Shown here piece after piece: positions 1 to 9,096 of a stretch of 64,000 nucleotides of DNA. Position 1 is the first letter of the stretch, and each line of letters begins with the position of its first letter. Below the pieces are notes generated by a model. It worked only from the letters and a program-made list of their open reading frames with translations. It ran no database searches and had not been told where the DNA came from. Position numbers and translations under genes: made by a program. The stretch lies in NCBI GenBank assembly GCA_947454055.1, contig CANGIS010000009.1, positions 1 to 64,000 on the forward strand, read 5' to 3'. Source of the DNA: Hyphomicrobiales bacterium (GTDB taxonomy: Bacteria; Pseudomonadota; Alphaproteobacteria; Rhizobiales; Beijerinckiaceae).

Positions 1-437
1 CCCTGTTCGACGATACGCTGCGGGCCAATCTGTTTTTCGGGCTTGAGCATCCGGATGGGGCGCTGGTCGATCAGGCTCTCGCCATTTCCGGTGTTGCAGC
101 CTTTGCCGGTCGCAATGCGGAGGGCTACGGCTTGCGGGTAGGCCCCCGTGGCGAGCGTCTTTCGGGTGGCGAGCGGCAGGCGGTGGGGCTGGCGCGCGCG
201 ATGATTGGCAATCCAACCATGCTTTTGCTGGATGAACCCACGGCCTCGATGGACAATACAACCGAACGCCAGATCATCAACGGCCTGCAGCATTGGTTGG
301 CCGGTCGCACCCTCATTGTCGCCACCCATCGGGCGCCGATGCTCGATCTCGTCGATCGCGTCATTTTGATGCACGAGGGCAAGATCGCAGCGGATGGACC
401 GAAGGATCAGGTGCTCAAAAAATTGCAGGCTGGCTAA
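1..437 (+). CDS. Type I secretion ABC transporter, C-terminal part
   Basis: Open at the left edge, so only the last 144 or so residues of the nucleotide-binding domain are seen. They contain the ABC signature (RLSGGERQAV), Walker B (LLLDEPTASMD) and the H-loop (VATHR), ending near the usual C-terminus of a fused permease-ATPase. The spacing and the start of the visible part (LFDDTLRANL) resemble LapB/HlyB-type exporters of large repeat adhesins, which work in the inner membrane with an HlyD-type adaptor and a TolC-type channel. The next two genes encode MotB- and MotA-like proteins, which supports an envelope or adhesion role. Lipid A (MsbA-like) or another exporter cannot be excluded without the membrane part. 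Confidence 0.75.
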   Translation, partial: LFDDTLRANLFFGLEHPDGALVDQALAISGVAAFAGRNAEGYGLRVGPRGERLSGGERQAVGLARAMIGNPTMLLLDEPTASMDNTTERQIINGLQHWLAGRTLIVATHRAPMLDLVDRVILMHEGKIAADGPKDQVLKKLQAG

Positions 438-476
438 AAAGATTCGTTCTCAGCTGGTCGATAATTTGCAATTAAC

Positions 477-489
477 TGACGTTACGTCA
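477..489. promoter_or_regulatory. Palindrome TGACGT-T-ACGTCA upstream of the motB-like gene
   Basis: A perfect 6+6 bp inverted repeat with a one-base centre lies in the 101-bp gap before the MotB-like gene. A further GACGTC occurs about 30 bp downstream. It could be an operator, but no cognate regulator is nearby and no clear promoter hexamers surround it. Confidence 0.3.
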
Positions 490-538
490 TATAGAAAACG
501 ACTATGATTTTTTGACGTCGATGGAGAAGTGACAATCG

Positions 539-1474
539 ATGGCGGCGGCATCCGACGACGAAGATACAAACTACTGGCCGGGCTTCGTCGACGCACTGTC
601 GACGATGACGATGATGCTCATCTTTTTGATGATGATTCTCAGTCTCGTGGTGGTGAGTATTTCGCAATCGGCGTCGAAAAGCCAAATCATGACCATTGCG
701 AAAGCGGTGAAGCTTGATACGTCGGGTGCGCCGATTTCGATTGAAAATCTGACGGCACAGATTTTGGAAGCCTTGTCGCGGAACAGCGACCCGCCCAATT
801 CCAATTTGCCGGTCCCTGAATCCAAGCAGCAGCAGAATACCGTGCTCGTGGAACCCAGCGCCAAATCGAATGTCGCTGAATCCAAAAACTTTGCCGTTGA
901 AGAAGGCCACAAAACCTCCTCGCAGGGGACGGAGGATGCGCTTTTATCCAACGCACGGTCCTCCGTTGCGACGGTTGATGAACACCTCGATGTTGCGAAA
1001 GAGCCGAGCGCCAACCCGCCCAAAAGTTCGCAGACGGCAGAGCTTGATCCGCAGGCGGGTAAATTCTATTTCGCGGCCCCGCAGCCCAATCCTGACGAAA
1101 ATCGGATTGTGTCGCGCCAGCCTGCAGATTTGCTGCCCTTCGGCGGGGGAACCGATGTCAAAGCCAACAAGGCCATGGTCACGGTGGAATTCCAGCCCCG
1201 CGCGGTTCGGATCGACGATCAAACGGCCGGCAAATTGCACGAGTTTTTATCCAGCCGGAAGGATGACATCGGCGATCGCATCATTCAGGTGCGTGCCTTG
1301 GCCAATGTCCGCAATGGCGCGGTCACCGAGGCGCGGCGCTTTGGCTATTACCGCGCCATGGGCATCCGGCAATTCCTGATTGATTCGGGCATTCCAGCCG
1401 TCCGCATCACGGTCGGTATCGAGGATGTGAGCGACACGGATACCACCGACATTGTCGAGCTTTTCGCAAGTTAA
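539..1474 (+). CDS. MotB/OmpA-like cell-envelope protein
   Basis: 311 residues. A short cytoplasmic N-terminus is followed by one membrane span (about residues 20-42, rich in Met, Ile, Leu and Val). Asp18, in GFVDALSTM, sits where MotB carries its proton-binding Asp just ahead of the span. A long, low-complexity Ser/Pro/Lys linker follows, then a C-terminal OmpA-like region (about 200-311) with the typical pattern of EARRFGYYRAMGIRQFL. OmpA-like domains bind peptidoglycan. GGAGAAG lies 9 bases before the ATG. The next gene is a MotA/ExbB-like channel and the previous one a type I exporter, so the pair probably forms a stator-like proton channel. It is not a flagellar motB by context, since no flagellar gene is near. 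Confidence 0.7.
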   Translation: MAAASDDEDTNYWPGFVDALSTMTMMLIFLMMILSLVVVSISQSASKSQIMTIAKAVKLDTSGAPISIENLTAQILEALSRNSDPPNSNLPVPESKQQQNTVLVEPSAKSNVAESKNFAVEEGHKTSSQGTEDALLSNARSSVATVDEHLDVAKEPSANPPKSSQTAELDPQAGKFYFAAPQPNPDENRIVSRQPADLLPFGGGTDVKANKAMVTVEFQPRAVRIDDQTAGKLHEFLSSRKDDIGDRIIQVRALANVRNGAVTEARRFGYYRAMGIRQFLIDSGIPAVRITVGIEDVSDTDTTDIVELFAS

Positions 1475-1497
1475 CCCAACAAACGGATGTTTTGATC

Positions 1498-3309
1498 ATG
1501 AGGTCGTCCCATACTGTCCGCGATGCGGACTCGCTTTCCAACATTCGGATCCAGTTGCTCAAATCGTTGTGCGTCTTGTTGGCGCTGGGGGCGCTGTTCT
1601 ATTTTGAATTCGAATTCATCCATCGCGCCATTTTTTCGCAGCCGGTCCTAAACCTCGCAATCATCGCCGTCTTTGTGTTTGGGACGTCGGTGGCGCTTTT
1701 GTCGAATTATCATCTGTTTGGTGAACATCGCGCATTGCAGGCGATGAAGGAAACATGGACCGATTTTGACGAGATGGAGCGGTCGGGTGACCATGCGGGC
1801 GTGTTGCGGCTGATGCGGGCAGCAGAGCCGGCGCAGGTCTTTCAATTGCCGCGCATTCTGGGGCCGGTCTATGAAGTCGTGATGGCGGAATTACTCAAAA
1901 CGCGCGCTTTGCGGGCGTCGCTCGCGCAGCGCAATTCGCTGCTCGCAACCATCAATGATGGCATTAACCGCGAAAAATCATTGGTCACCTACATCACCGG
2001 CACGATGATTTTGATGGGCCTGATCGGTACCTTTATCGGTCTGATGGAAATGGTGGCCTCGGTCGGCAGCATTGTGGGCGGTTTGGCCAAGGTAGGTGCC
2101 GGATCGGACGAAGCGATCAAGAGCGTTATTCGCGATCTGGAAGCACCGCTGACCGGTATGGCGACGGGCTTCTCGGCCTCGCTGTTCGGTCTGTTCGGTT
2201 CGCTCAGTTTGGGTCTGATCGCGCGCTTTGGTCACTCGGCTACCACTGCGGTCAAACGCGAATTTGAAACATGGCTTACCCGCATCAGCTCGATGGAGGC
2301 CGAGGGCCTCGGCGGCACCGCAACAGGCGGGGCGGGGGATGGTACCACCGTTGCCTTGGCGGGATCGCTTCTGGGGGCTTTCCGCACCACGCAGGGTCTG
2401 ATCACCCGCAGCGCCGAGGTGATGAAGAGGCTTGGCGAGCGGCAGGAAACGCAGACCGATGTGCTCTCCAAACTTGTCGAACAGGTTGAAATTCTCTCCG
2501 TTCGGCAAGCCCACACGCTGAGCCAGTTGAAGCGGGTCGATATGATCGGCGATGCGCTGGACGGTATGCGCGAAGAAGCCATTTTACGGGACCGGGCGGC
2601 CTCCAACCGGCTTTCCGACGGGGTCGGCCGTATCGCGCAGGTGGTCGAGGAAAGCCGCAGCAATCTCTTCGACGCGGTGCAAAACATTGCCGAGCAGCAT
2701 CGCGGTACCGAGCGATTGGCACGAGCGCTGGAACTGCAGCAAAATCGCGGTTTCGAGGCGTTGGCGCTGGAATTGTCAACGCTTTCAGCGTCGGGGCAGG
2801 AGCGTGACCGGATCAGTACCGAGCATCACGCCGAGGTAGAAAAACTCATTCGGGCCTCGATGCGGCCCCTTGATGTGCGGACGATTTCCGACCAGCTTGG
2901 CGCGTCTGTGGATGAGCGGCTGGCGGCGGGCTTTGGCGCGGTGGCTGCATCGTTTGATGAATCGCTGGCGCGTCTTGTCACCGGACTGGATCGTCTCGGG
3001 CAAACGCAATCCGAACTTGCCGATCGCCTCTTGGCGGTTGATTCCGCGACCACGCCGGTCGAGGAGATGCGGGCCTTCGGGCAGAATATCGAGCACGGCA
3101 TTGCGAGCGGACTGGCCGAAATCGCACGCGTGCTGGATGGTGTGCTGGCCGACAAGTCGCGTGAGCTTCGACAGGATGCCACGGCCGCCCAAAAGGCTTC
3201 GGAAACGGAGGAAGCACTTGCCGAAGGCTTCGCCATTGATCAGGCGGTAACCGACGCGATCATCGAGCGGTTCAGAGCAAAATCGCAGAAGACCCGCTCG
3301 GCGTCTTAA
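1498..3309 (+). CDS. MotA/TolQ/ExbB-like proton channel with long coiled-coil tail
   Basis: 603 residues from ATG 1498; a TTG six bases upstream is a weaker alternative start. Two membrane spans lie near residues 23-44 and 54-76. A cytoplasmic segment follows, then the conserved MotA/TolQ core with spans near 165-188 (GTMILMGLIGTFIGLMEMV) and 215-240 (GFSASLFGLFGSLSLGLI). Residues 260-603 are polar and heptad-rich (many Glu, Arg, Leu, Gln), unlike the compact MotA or ExbB, which are 230-300 residues. It follows the MotB-like gene by 23 bp, so both are probably one unit. Expected role: inner-membrane proton channel energising an envelope process, perhaps adhesin secretion by the neighbouring exporter (inference). 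Confidence 0.72.
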   Translation: MRSSHTVRDADSLSNIRIQLLKSLCVLLALGALFYFEFEFIHRAIFSQPVLNLAIIAVFVFGTSVALLSNYHLFGEHRALQAMKETWTDFDEMERSGDHAGVLRLMRAAEPAQVFQLPRILGPVYEVVMAELLKTRALRASLAQRNSLLATINDGINREKSLVTYITGTMILMGLIGTFIGLMEMVASVGSIVGGLAKVGAGSDEAIKSVIRDLEAPLTGMATGFSASLFGLFGSLSLGLIARFGHSATTAVKREFETWLTRISSMEAEGLGGTATGGAGDGTTVALAGSLLGAFRTTQGLITRSAEVMKRLGERQETQTDVLSKLVEQVEILSVRQAHTLSQLKRVDMIGDALDGMREEAILRDRAASNRLSDGVGRIAQVVEESRSNLFDAVQNIAEQHRGTERLARALELQQNRGFEALALELSTLSASGQERDRISTEHHAEVEKLIRASMRPLDVRTISDQLGASVDERLAAGFGAVAASFDESLARLVTGLDRLGQTQSELADRLLAVDSATTPVEEMRAFGQNIEHGIASGLAEIARVLDGVLADKSRELRQDATAAQKASETEEALAEGFAIDQAVTDAIIERFRAKSQKTRSAS

Positions 3310-3348
3310 CGCGCTGAATTTCTTGTCCCCCGCTCTATGGAGGTTATC

Positions 3349-3684
3349 ATGCTAGACCGTCCCGAGGGTGCATCGTCGCCCGACAACCAGAGAAAACTAT
3401 CCAAGCGCCCGTGCTGCATCATCGCCGAGCTGATGCTGGACGATAATGATCTTGTGCTGGATGGCGTGGTCCGCTGGATGGTAACGGATCGGGCGCTGTT
3501 TCGCGAGGCGACGCGCTACATTTTAAAGCGCAAGGATGATCACGTCCGGTTGCGTATTTTGGGCGAGGATTATCCGGCGACCATTATCGGCACGACCGGC
3601 GAAGGCTATGAATTGGCGTTTGAGCAGCCGATTGATGCCGATACGGTGGAAGATCTCGTGGGCCGGTACCTCACCGACGAATAG
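3349..3684 (+). CDS. Small PilZ-like protein
   Basis: 111 residues from the ATG at 3349, chosen over the in-frame ATG at 3337 because GGAGG ends 5 bases before it. The shape fits a single PilZ-type beta barrel: an Arg/Lys-rich start (QRKLSKR), several strands, and an ending like that of alphaproteobacterial PilZ proteins ([19 protein letters not shown]). The D/N-x-S-x-x-G motif that binds cyclic di-GMP is not apparent, so if it belongs to the family it is degenerate. It follows the proton channel gene in the same direction and could be co-transcribed. Function unknown. Confidence 0.45.
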   Translation: MLDRPEGASSPDNQRKLSKRPCCIIAELMLDDNDLVLDGVVRWMVTDRALFREATRYILKRKDDHVRLRILGEDYPATIIGTTGEGYELAFEQPIDADTVEDLVGRYLTDE

Positions 3685-3722
3685 GCCTTTTGCGGACCCT
3701 GCTGGCCCGAAGGGGCAAAAAA

Positions 3723-3799
3723 TGGTCGGAGCGAAAGGATTTGAACCTTCGACCCCCTCGTCCCGAACGAGGTGCGCTACCAGGCTGCGCTACGCTCCG
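3723..3799 (-). tRNA. tRNA-Pro(CGG)
   Basis: A 77-base cloverleaf on the minus strand with acceptor CGGAGCG pairing with CGCTCCG, anticodon loop TTCGGGA (anticodon CGG), T-loop GTTCAAATC and an encoded 3' CCA. All four stems pair. Confidence 0.96.
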
Positions 3800-3964
3800 T
3801 CTAGCCTGAATGAGCGGGTTTATAGGGGTGAGGTTTTCCGCCTGCAAGCAGATTTAAGCGATAAAAGCGCGATCTTCCGGGCGATTGATAAAATCGCTGG
3901 CTTGCGTCGGCGCGTTAGCCGAATTAAGGAACGCAGGCGGGCAGTTACGGCCCGCGAATCGTGA

Positions 3965-4039
3965 TGGGGCGTCGCCAAGCGGTAAGGCAGTGGATTTTGA
4001 TTCCACCATGCGGAGGTTCGAATCCTCCCGCCCCAGCCA
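3965..4039 (+). tRNA. tRNA-Gln(TTG)
   Basis: A 75-base cloverleaf with acceptor TGGGGCG pairing with CGCCCCA, anticodon stem GTGGA/TCCAC around loop TTTTGAT (anticodon TTG), T-loop GTTCGAATC and an encoded CCA. It starts directly after a short gap from tRNA-Pro on the other strand. Confidence 0.96.
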
Positions 4040-4051
4040 TTTCCAATCCAG

Positions 4052-6514
4052 TCAGGTTCCGCGGGGTTTCGCCCGCGCCGTCGGCAACGCATTGGCGGGG
4101 TCATCGGGCCATGGGTGTTTGGGATAGCGCCCCTTCATCTCCGACTTCACCGCCGCCCAGGAGCCACGCCAGAAGCCCGGCAGGTCTTTGGTGATCTGGA
4201 TCGGCCGATGGGCAGGTGAGGTAAGGTGCAGCACCAGAGGCAGCCTGCCGCGCGCGATCGCCGGATGCTCCTTCAATCCGAACAGTTCCTGCACCCGGAT
4301 GGCCAGAACCGGACCTTCCTCGGCGGCATAATCGATCGGATGGCGGTTGCCGGTCGGAGCCAGAAAATGTGTCGGGGCGTCCTCGTCGAGCCGCTTGGCG
4401 CTTTGCCAGTCGAGCTGGGCTTCCAGCGCCTCGCGCAACCGGTCGGCTCCAAGGTCGGCAAGTCCCGTTTTGCCCGAGAGAAAAGGCGCGAGCCATTCAT
4501 CCGCCGAGGCTTCGAGCGCCACATCCGACAGATCGGGCCATGACGGATCAGCGCGCCGCAGGAACCTTATGCGATCAAGCCATTGCCGTGCCGACGAACC
4601 CAGCGGCCAGCGCGCCACGCCCAGACCGGCGAGCCCTTTGGCGAGGATGCGCGCGGCCTCTTCACTGGCAGGCACAGGGAGCACCTGTTCGCCGAGCACC
4701 AGCGCGCCTAGCCGCCGGATGCGGCGCGCGCGTAGCGTGGCGGAATTTTTGTCAAAGGTCAGCTCGTCGGCTTCCTGCAGGGCGTCCCCCCCTTCAGCCT
4801 CAAGCTCGGCCAGAGAAAGCGGTGCGGCCAACAGGATGCGCGCCGAGGCAGCCTGGCCGGTAACTTCCGCGATGGCGAGATAGGGTTCGCGTGCCAAACT
4901 GTCATGTGCTTCAACGGACGCGGCCCGCCCATTGACCATGACAAAGGTGCCGGTGGATCCGCGCGCTTTGGCGATGCGGTCGGGATAAGCGAGCGCCAGA
5001 ATGCCGCCGGGCGATAACCCCGCTTTTTCCCCGCCTTGAGGAACGGATGTTGCCCAGCCCCGCATCAGGCCTCGCATTTCCTCGCCGCGTGGTGTGCGGT
5101 CGCGCCGAAACTGGTCCAATTGATGCTCGAGATTGACCGAGGGCCCGCCGAGCCCGCGCTCGGTCAGCAGAGCGGCGATCTCGGCTGCGAGCAGGGCTTC
5201 GCCCCTTCGGCCGGCCTCCATCAGCATGCGTGCGAGGCGGGGCGGCAAAGGCAATCCGCGCATGGATTTGCCATCGGGCGTGATCCGCCCTTCGCCGTCA
5301 AGCGCGCCAAGCGCCTGCAAATGGCGCGTGGCCTCGTTTAATGCGGGCGTGGGCGGGGGATCGAGAAAACCCAATTGGGACAGGTTGGTGACGCCCCACG
5401 CGGCGCAATCGAGCAGCAGACCGGATAGATCGGCCGCCAGAATTTCCGGCTTGCTGAACGGGTCAAGCGCGCCATTGGCGGCCTCGTCCCAGAGCCGATA
5501 GGCAATGCCGGGACCGGTTCGGCCGGCGCGGCCCCTGCGCTGGTCGGCGGAAGCGCGCGAGACGCGGACGGTCTCCAGTCGGGTCAAGCCGATGCCGGGC
5601 TCGTAACGCGGCACGCGGGACAGGCCTGAATCGATGACGATGCGGACGCCTTCGATGGTCAGCGAGGTTTCGGCAATCGAGGTGGCGAGCACAATTTTGC
5701 GACGGCCCGGTTTGGCCGGTTGAACGGCCAGATCCTGCGCGCGCTGGTCCATCGCACCATAGAGGGGCGCAATATCGACCGACGGGTCTTTGACGCGTTC
5801 CAGAAGCTGGCGTTCGACGCGGCGGATTTCACCTTGGCCCGGCAAAAAGACGAGCATCGAGCCCTCCTCCGTTGCGAGCGCTTTGAGCACCACGCCGGTA
5901 ATCTCGTCGTCGATCCGCCGGTTCGGATCGCGGCCGGCATAGCGGGTTTCGACGGGGAAGGCACGGCCCTCGCTGCGGATGACCGGAGCGTCACCGAGCA
6001 GACCCGCGACGCGCGCGCCATCAAGCGTCGCCGACATCACGAGCACGCGCAGATCATCCCGCAGCGCCATCTGGGAATCGAGCACGAGAGCGAGACCGAG
6101 ATCGGCATCGAGCGAGCGTTCGTGGAATTCGTCGAATAGAACTGCGGCAACGCCCCGCAATTCCGGATCGTCCACGATCATCCTTATGAACACGCCTTCG
6201 GTGATCACTTCGATGCGCGTGCGGGCGGACGTTTTTGATCCCATGCGAACGCGCAAGCCGACCCTGTCGCCGACCTGTTCCTTGAGCGTGTCGGCCATTC
6301 GGGCCGAAGCGCCACGGGCGGCGAGCCGGCGGGGTTCGAGAACCAGAATTTTGCCGCCTTGTGTCCATGGCTCATCCATCAGGGCCAGCGGCACGCGCGT
6401 GGTTTTACCCGCACCCGGTGGGGCAACGAGCACCGCCTTGGTCCGGCTGCGGAGCGCTTCGAGGAGCTCGGGCAGAGCCTCGTCGATGGGCAGCTGTGTA
6501 TCGAAAGAGATCAT
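4052..6514 (-). CDS. hrpB: ATP-dependent RNA helicase HrpB
   Basis: 820 residues, the usual HrpB length. It carries Walker A (APPGAGKTTRVP), the DEAH-box variant DEFH (VLFDEFHERSLDADLG), motif III (SATLDGARV) and motif VI (QRRGRAGRTGPG) in the N-terminal half. The HrpB-specific C-terminal region ends near PGFWRGSWAAVKSEMKGRYP, the conserved tail motif of the family. HrpB belongs to the DEAH/RHA helicases; its substrate in bacteria is poorly defined. The gene stands alone, with tRNA-Gln behind it and the glycolate oxidase genes upstream on the same strand. The first ATG fits the family N-terminus (LPIDEALPELL). Confidence 0.95.
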   Translation of the reverse strand: MISFDTQLPIDEALPELLEALRSRTKAVLVAPPGAGKTTRVPLALMDEPWTQGGKILVLEPRRLAARGASARMADTLKEQVGDRVGLRVRMGSKTSARTRIEVITEGVFIRMIVDDPELRGVAAVLFDEFHERSLDADLGLALVLDSQMALRDDLRVLVMSATLDGARVAGLLGDAPVIRSEGRAFPVETRYAGRDPNRRIDDEITGVVLKALATEEGSMLVFLPGQGEIRRVERQLLERVKDPSVDIAPLYGAMDQRAQDLAVQPAKPGRRKIVLATSIAETSLTIEGVRIVIDSGLSRVPRYEPGIGLTRLETVRVSRASADQRRGRAGRTGPGIAYRLWDEAANGALDPFSKPEILAADLSGLLLDCAAWGVTNLSQLGFLDPPPTPALNEATRHLQALGALDGEGRITPDGKSMRGLPLPPRLARMLMEAGRRGEALLAAEIAALLTERGLGGPSVNLEHQLDQFRRDRTPRGEEMRGLMRGWATSVPQGGEKAGLSPGGILALAYPDRIAKARGSTGTFVMVNGRAASVEAHDSLAREPYLAIAEVTGQAASARILLAAPLSLAELEAEGGDALQEADELTFDKNSATLRARRIRRLGALVLGEQVLPVPASEEAARILAKGLAGLGVARWPLGSSARQWLDRIRFLRRADPSWPDLSDVALEASADEWLAPFLSGKTGLADLGADRLREALEAQLDWQSAKRLDEDAPTHFLAPTGNRHPIDYAAEEGPVLAIRVQELFGLKEHPAIARGRLPLVLHLTSPAHRPIQITKDLPGFWRGSWAAVKSEMKGRYPKHPWPDDPANALPTARAKPRGT

Positions 6515-6578
6515 TTTTTATCGAAACACGCTGCAATGACGGAAACGAAGAACGTAATTTTGTCCGACGATACCATCG

Positions 6579-7898
6579 TCAAGCAATCCCGCGCGGTTTC
6601 GGGCCGCCGGTGGCCCAGTCGAGGAGTTCGACGGTGTGGACCACGGGTACCGCTTTGCCACGGTCCTTCAGGCCTTTGCCGATCTGGCTCATGCAGCCGA
6701 GATTGCCGGTGGCGATGAGGTCGGGATTGAGTTTTTCGATATTGCCGACTTTTCGGTCGCGCAATTGTCCCGAAAGTTCCGGCTGCAACATATTGTAGGT
6801 GCCGGCCGACCCGCAGCAGATATGGCCTTCGGGAACATCCTTGACGACAAAGCCCGCGGCTTTCAGGAGCTTTTTCGGATCATCGCGCAATTGCTGGCCG
6901 TGCTGCATCGAGCAGGCCGAATGATAGGCCACCGTCTGCCCCGTGCCGATGACCGGTTCCGGTAGCTCGAAGCGGGTCAGCACTTCGGTTATGTCTTTGG
7001 CGAGCGCTGAGACTTTCGCGGCTTTCTCGGCCCATTCCGGATCGTCGCGGAACATGTGGCCATAGTCCTTGATCGTGGTGCCACAGCCGGATGCCGTCAC
7101 AACGATGGCGTCCAGCCCGTCACCCTCGATCTCGGCCATCCATGCCGAAATTGTCTGTTTGGCAAAGGCGTGGCTGGCCTCGTCCTTGCCCATGTGATGC
7201 ACCAAAGCCCCGCAGCAGCCCTGATGTTTCGGAATCACGATGTCGAGCCCCATACGGGTCATCAGACGGATCGCTGCTTCATTGATGTCGGGATTGAGCA
7301 CGGGCTGCGCGCAGCCTGTCAGCAAGGCTACGCGACCGCGCTTCTCGGTCGTGGCTGCGATGCGTTGCGGAACTTCATAGGGCGATTTTGCCGGCAGGAA
7401 CCACGGCGCCAAAGCCAGCATGGCGGAGAGCCGCGCCCCGATAGCGGGGATTTTGCGGATCAGCGGTGAAAATGGTTTGCCGAGGGCTGCCAGCGTCAAT
7501 GCGGCACGGAACCGGTTGGGGTAGGGTAAAATAGCCGCCAGCACAGACCGGATAAGCCGATCGCCCAAGGGGCGCTGATAGGTCGCCTCGATGTGGGCGC
7601 GGGCGTGATCGACCAGATGCATGTAATGCACGCCCGAAGGGCAGGTTGTCATGCAGGAGAGACAGGACAGGCAGCGGTCGACATGCTTGACCACTTCGGA
7701 GGAAGCGGGTCTGCCGCGCTCCAGCATATCCTTGATCATGTAGATGCGCCCGCGCGGACTATCGAGCTCATCGCCCAACAGCAAATAGGTCGGGCAGGTC
7801 GCCGTGCAGAAGCCGCAATGCACGCAGGTGCGGAGAATTTTCTCCGAAGCCTGCATGGCGGGCTCTTTCAGCGCTTCGGGAAGAAAGCTGGTTTGCAT
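6579..7898 (-). CDS. glcF: Glycolate oxidase iron-sulfur subunit
   Basis: 439 residues. Two 4Fe-4S cluster motifs are visible, CVHCGFCTATCP (near residue 26) and CLSCLSCMTTCP (near 77), followed by two CCG domains (GCCGALVHHMG and CCGSAGTYN) as in GlcF and the heterodisulfide reductase family. GlcF passes electrons from the GlcD flavin site toward the membrane during oxidation of glycolate to glyoxylate. AGGA precedes the ATG by 8 bases. It is the last gene of glcD-glcE-glcF, separated from glcE by 10 bp. Confidence 0.95.
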   Translation of the reverse strand: MQTSFLPEALKEPAMQASEKILRTCVHCGFCTATCPTYLLLGDELDSPRGRIYMIKDMLERGRPASSEVVKHVDRCLSCLSCMTTCPSGVHYMHLVDHARAHIEATYQRPLGDRLIRSVLAAILPYPNRFRAALTLAALGKPFSPLIRKIPAIGARLSAMLALAPWFLPAKSPYEVPQRIAATTEKRGRVALLTGCAQPVLNPDINEAAIRLMTRMGLDIVIPKHQGCCGALVHHMGKDEASHAFAKQTISAWMAEIEGDGLDAIVVTASGCGTTIKDYGHMFRDDPEWAEKAAKVSALAKDITEVLTRFELPEPVIGTGQTVAYHSACSMQHGQQLRDDPKKLLKAAGFVVKDVPEGHICCGSAGTYNMLQPELSGQLRDRKVGNIEKLNPDLIATGNLGCMSQIGKGLKDRGKAVPVVHTVELLDWATGGPKPRGIA

Positions 7899-7908
7899 CG
7901 GATGCGTC

Positions 7909-9096
7909 CTAAAGCGTCACGGCCATACGGCCCGGATTGAGAATGCGCTCGGGGTCAAAGCTCGCTTTGATCCGGGACGATAAAGACTGCAAAGCGGCAG
8001 GCAAAGGCTCGAACACATCGACGCTGCCACGAAGGGCTTCCGGCGCCCGGAACAAGGTGGCATGTCCGCCGGTGCCGGCCAGCGCGGTGCGAAGGATAGC
8101 GGCCCCTCCATCCTCGCCCGTTCCCGTTTGCAGCCAGACGAGACCGCCACCCCAATCCATGAAATGGCGGAAGGACAGGCTCGCTTTGAGCGTTGCCAGC
8201 AGGGCAGGCGCTTTTGAGGGGGCAAGCGAGATTTTCCAGATTGCCGAGTCGCGCGGCTCTGCCAGCCAGGTCACATCGCGGATATTGTGCCAGAGCGACG
8301 TCGAGGCCTCGTGCTCCAGCCGATCGCAGGCGCCAAAGCCCTTGAGACGCTCTTTCAACCGGTCAAACCGGTAGGCGACCGAGGGGGCAAACCCTTCGAG
8401 CCGCAGCACGGTAGCCGAGACGCGTTCCACGCCCTTGGGCAGATGGGCCGCGGCGGTGATGTCGAAGGGGGAGCCCAAGGCGTGCGACATCGCTTCAACC
8501 GCGCGTGCATCATCAAGCCCGTGCAGCACGAGCGTCAGCGAGGTTTCAGGCTTCGGCAGAACCTTGAACGTAACTTCGGTCAACAGGCCCAACGTGCCAT
8601 GCGAGCCACAGAGCAATTTGACGAGATCGAGTCCGGTGACGTTTTTCATCACACGCCCGCCGGATTTCACGGTTTCGCCCGTGCCATTGATGAAACGAAC
8701 GCCGATCAGGCTGTCCCGACACGCGCCCGCGACCACGCGACGCGGACCGGAAAGATTGGTGGCGGCCAGTCCACCGATGGTCGGCTGGCCCGATGTTCCG
8801 AGCAAATGGCGATAATCGGCCGGCTCGAACGGCAGCATCTGGCCCTTTTCCGCCAGACGACGCTCCACCTCTTTCAGCGGCGTGCCCGCCAAGGCCGAGA
8901 TGACCATTTCGGAGGGCTCATAGAGCGTGATGCCTTTGAGCGCACGGGTTGAAAGGCTGGTTGAGGCCTGAACCGGACGACCAAAGGGCGCTTTGGTGCC
9001 GCCGCCCTCGATTACCAGAGGCGATTTTTCAGCATAGGCCTTTTTGACGGCCGCAACGAGTTCATCTTCGGCAAACAGCGACGCGGCTTCGCTCAT
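7909..9096 (-). CDS. glcE: Glycolate oxidase FAD-binding subunit GlcE
   Basis: 395 residues with a PCMH-type FAD domain in the N-terminal 200 residues: the glycine-rich stretch [13 protein letters not shown], then [16 protein letters not shown] and [11 protein letters not shown]. The C-terminal part is shorter than in GlcD and lacks its HxGDGN motif, as expected for GlcE. The ATG overlaps the glcD stop as ATGA, so translation is probably coupled. GlcE is needed with GlcD and GlcF for activity of the membrane-associated complex. Confidence 0.95.
   Translation of the reverse strand: MSEAASLFAEDELVAAVKKAYAEKSPLVIEGGGTKAPFGRPVQASTSLSTRALKGITLYEPSEMVISALAGTPLKEVERRLAEKGQMLPFEPADYRHLLGTSGQPTIGGLAATNLSGPRRVVAGACRDSLIGVRFINGTGETVKSGGRVMKNVTGLDLVKLLCGSHGTLGLLTEVTFKVLPKPETSLTLVLHGLDDARAVEAMSHALGSPFDITAAAHLPKGVERVSATVLRLEGFAPSVAYRFDRLKERLKGFGACDRLEHEASTSLWHNIRDVTWLAEPRDSAIWKISLAPSKAPALLATLKASLSFRHFMDWGGGLVWLQTGTGEDGGAAILRTALAGTGGHATLFRAPEALRGSVDVFEPLPAALQSLSSRIKASFDPERILNPGRMAVTL

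Noticed and set aside
3723-4039. tRNA-Pro and tRNA-Gln as possible integration sites
   Set aside because: No integrase, no direct repeat of the tRNA end and no foreign genes next to them.
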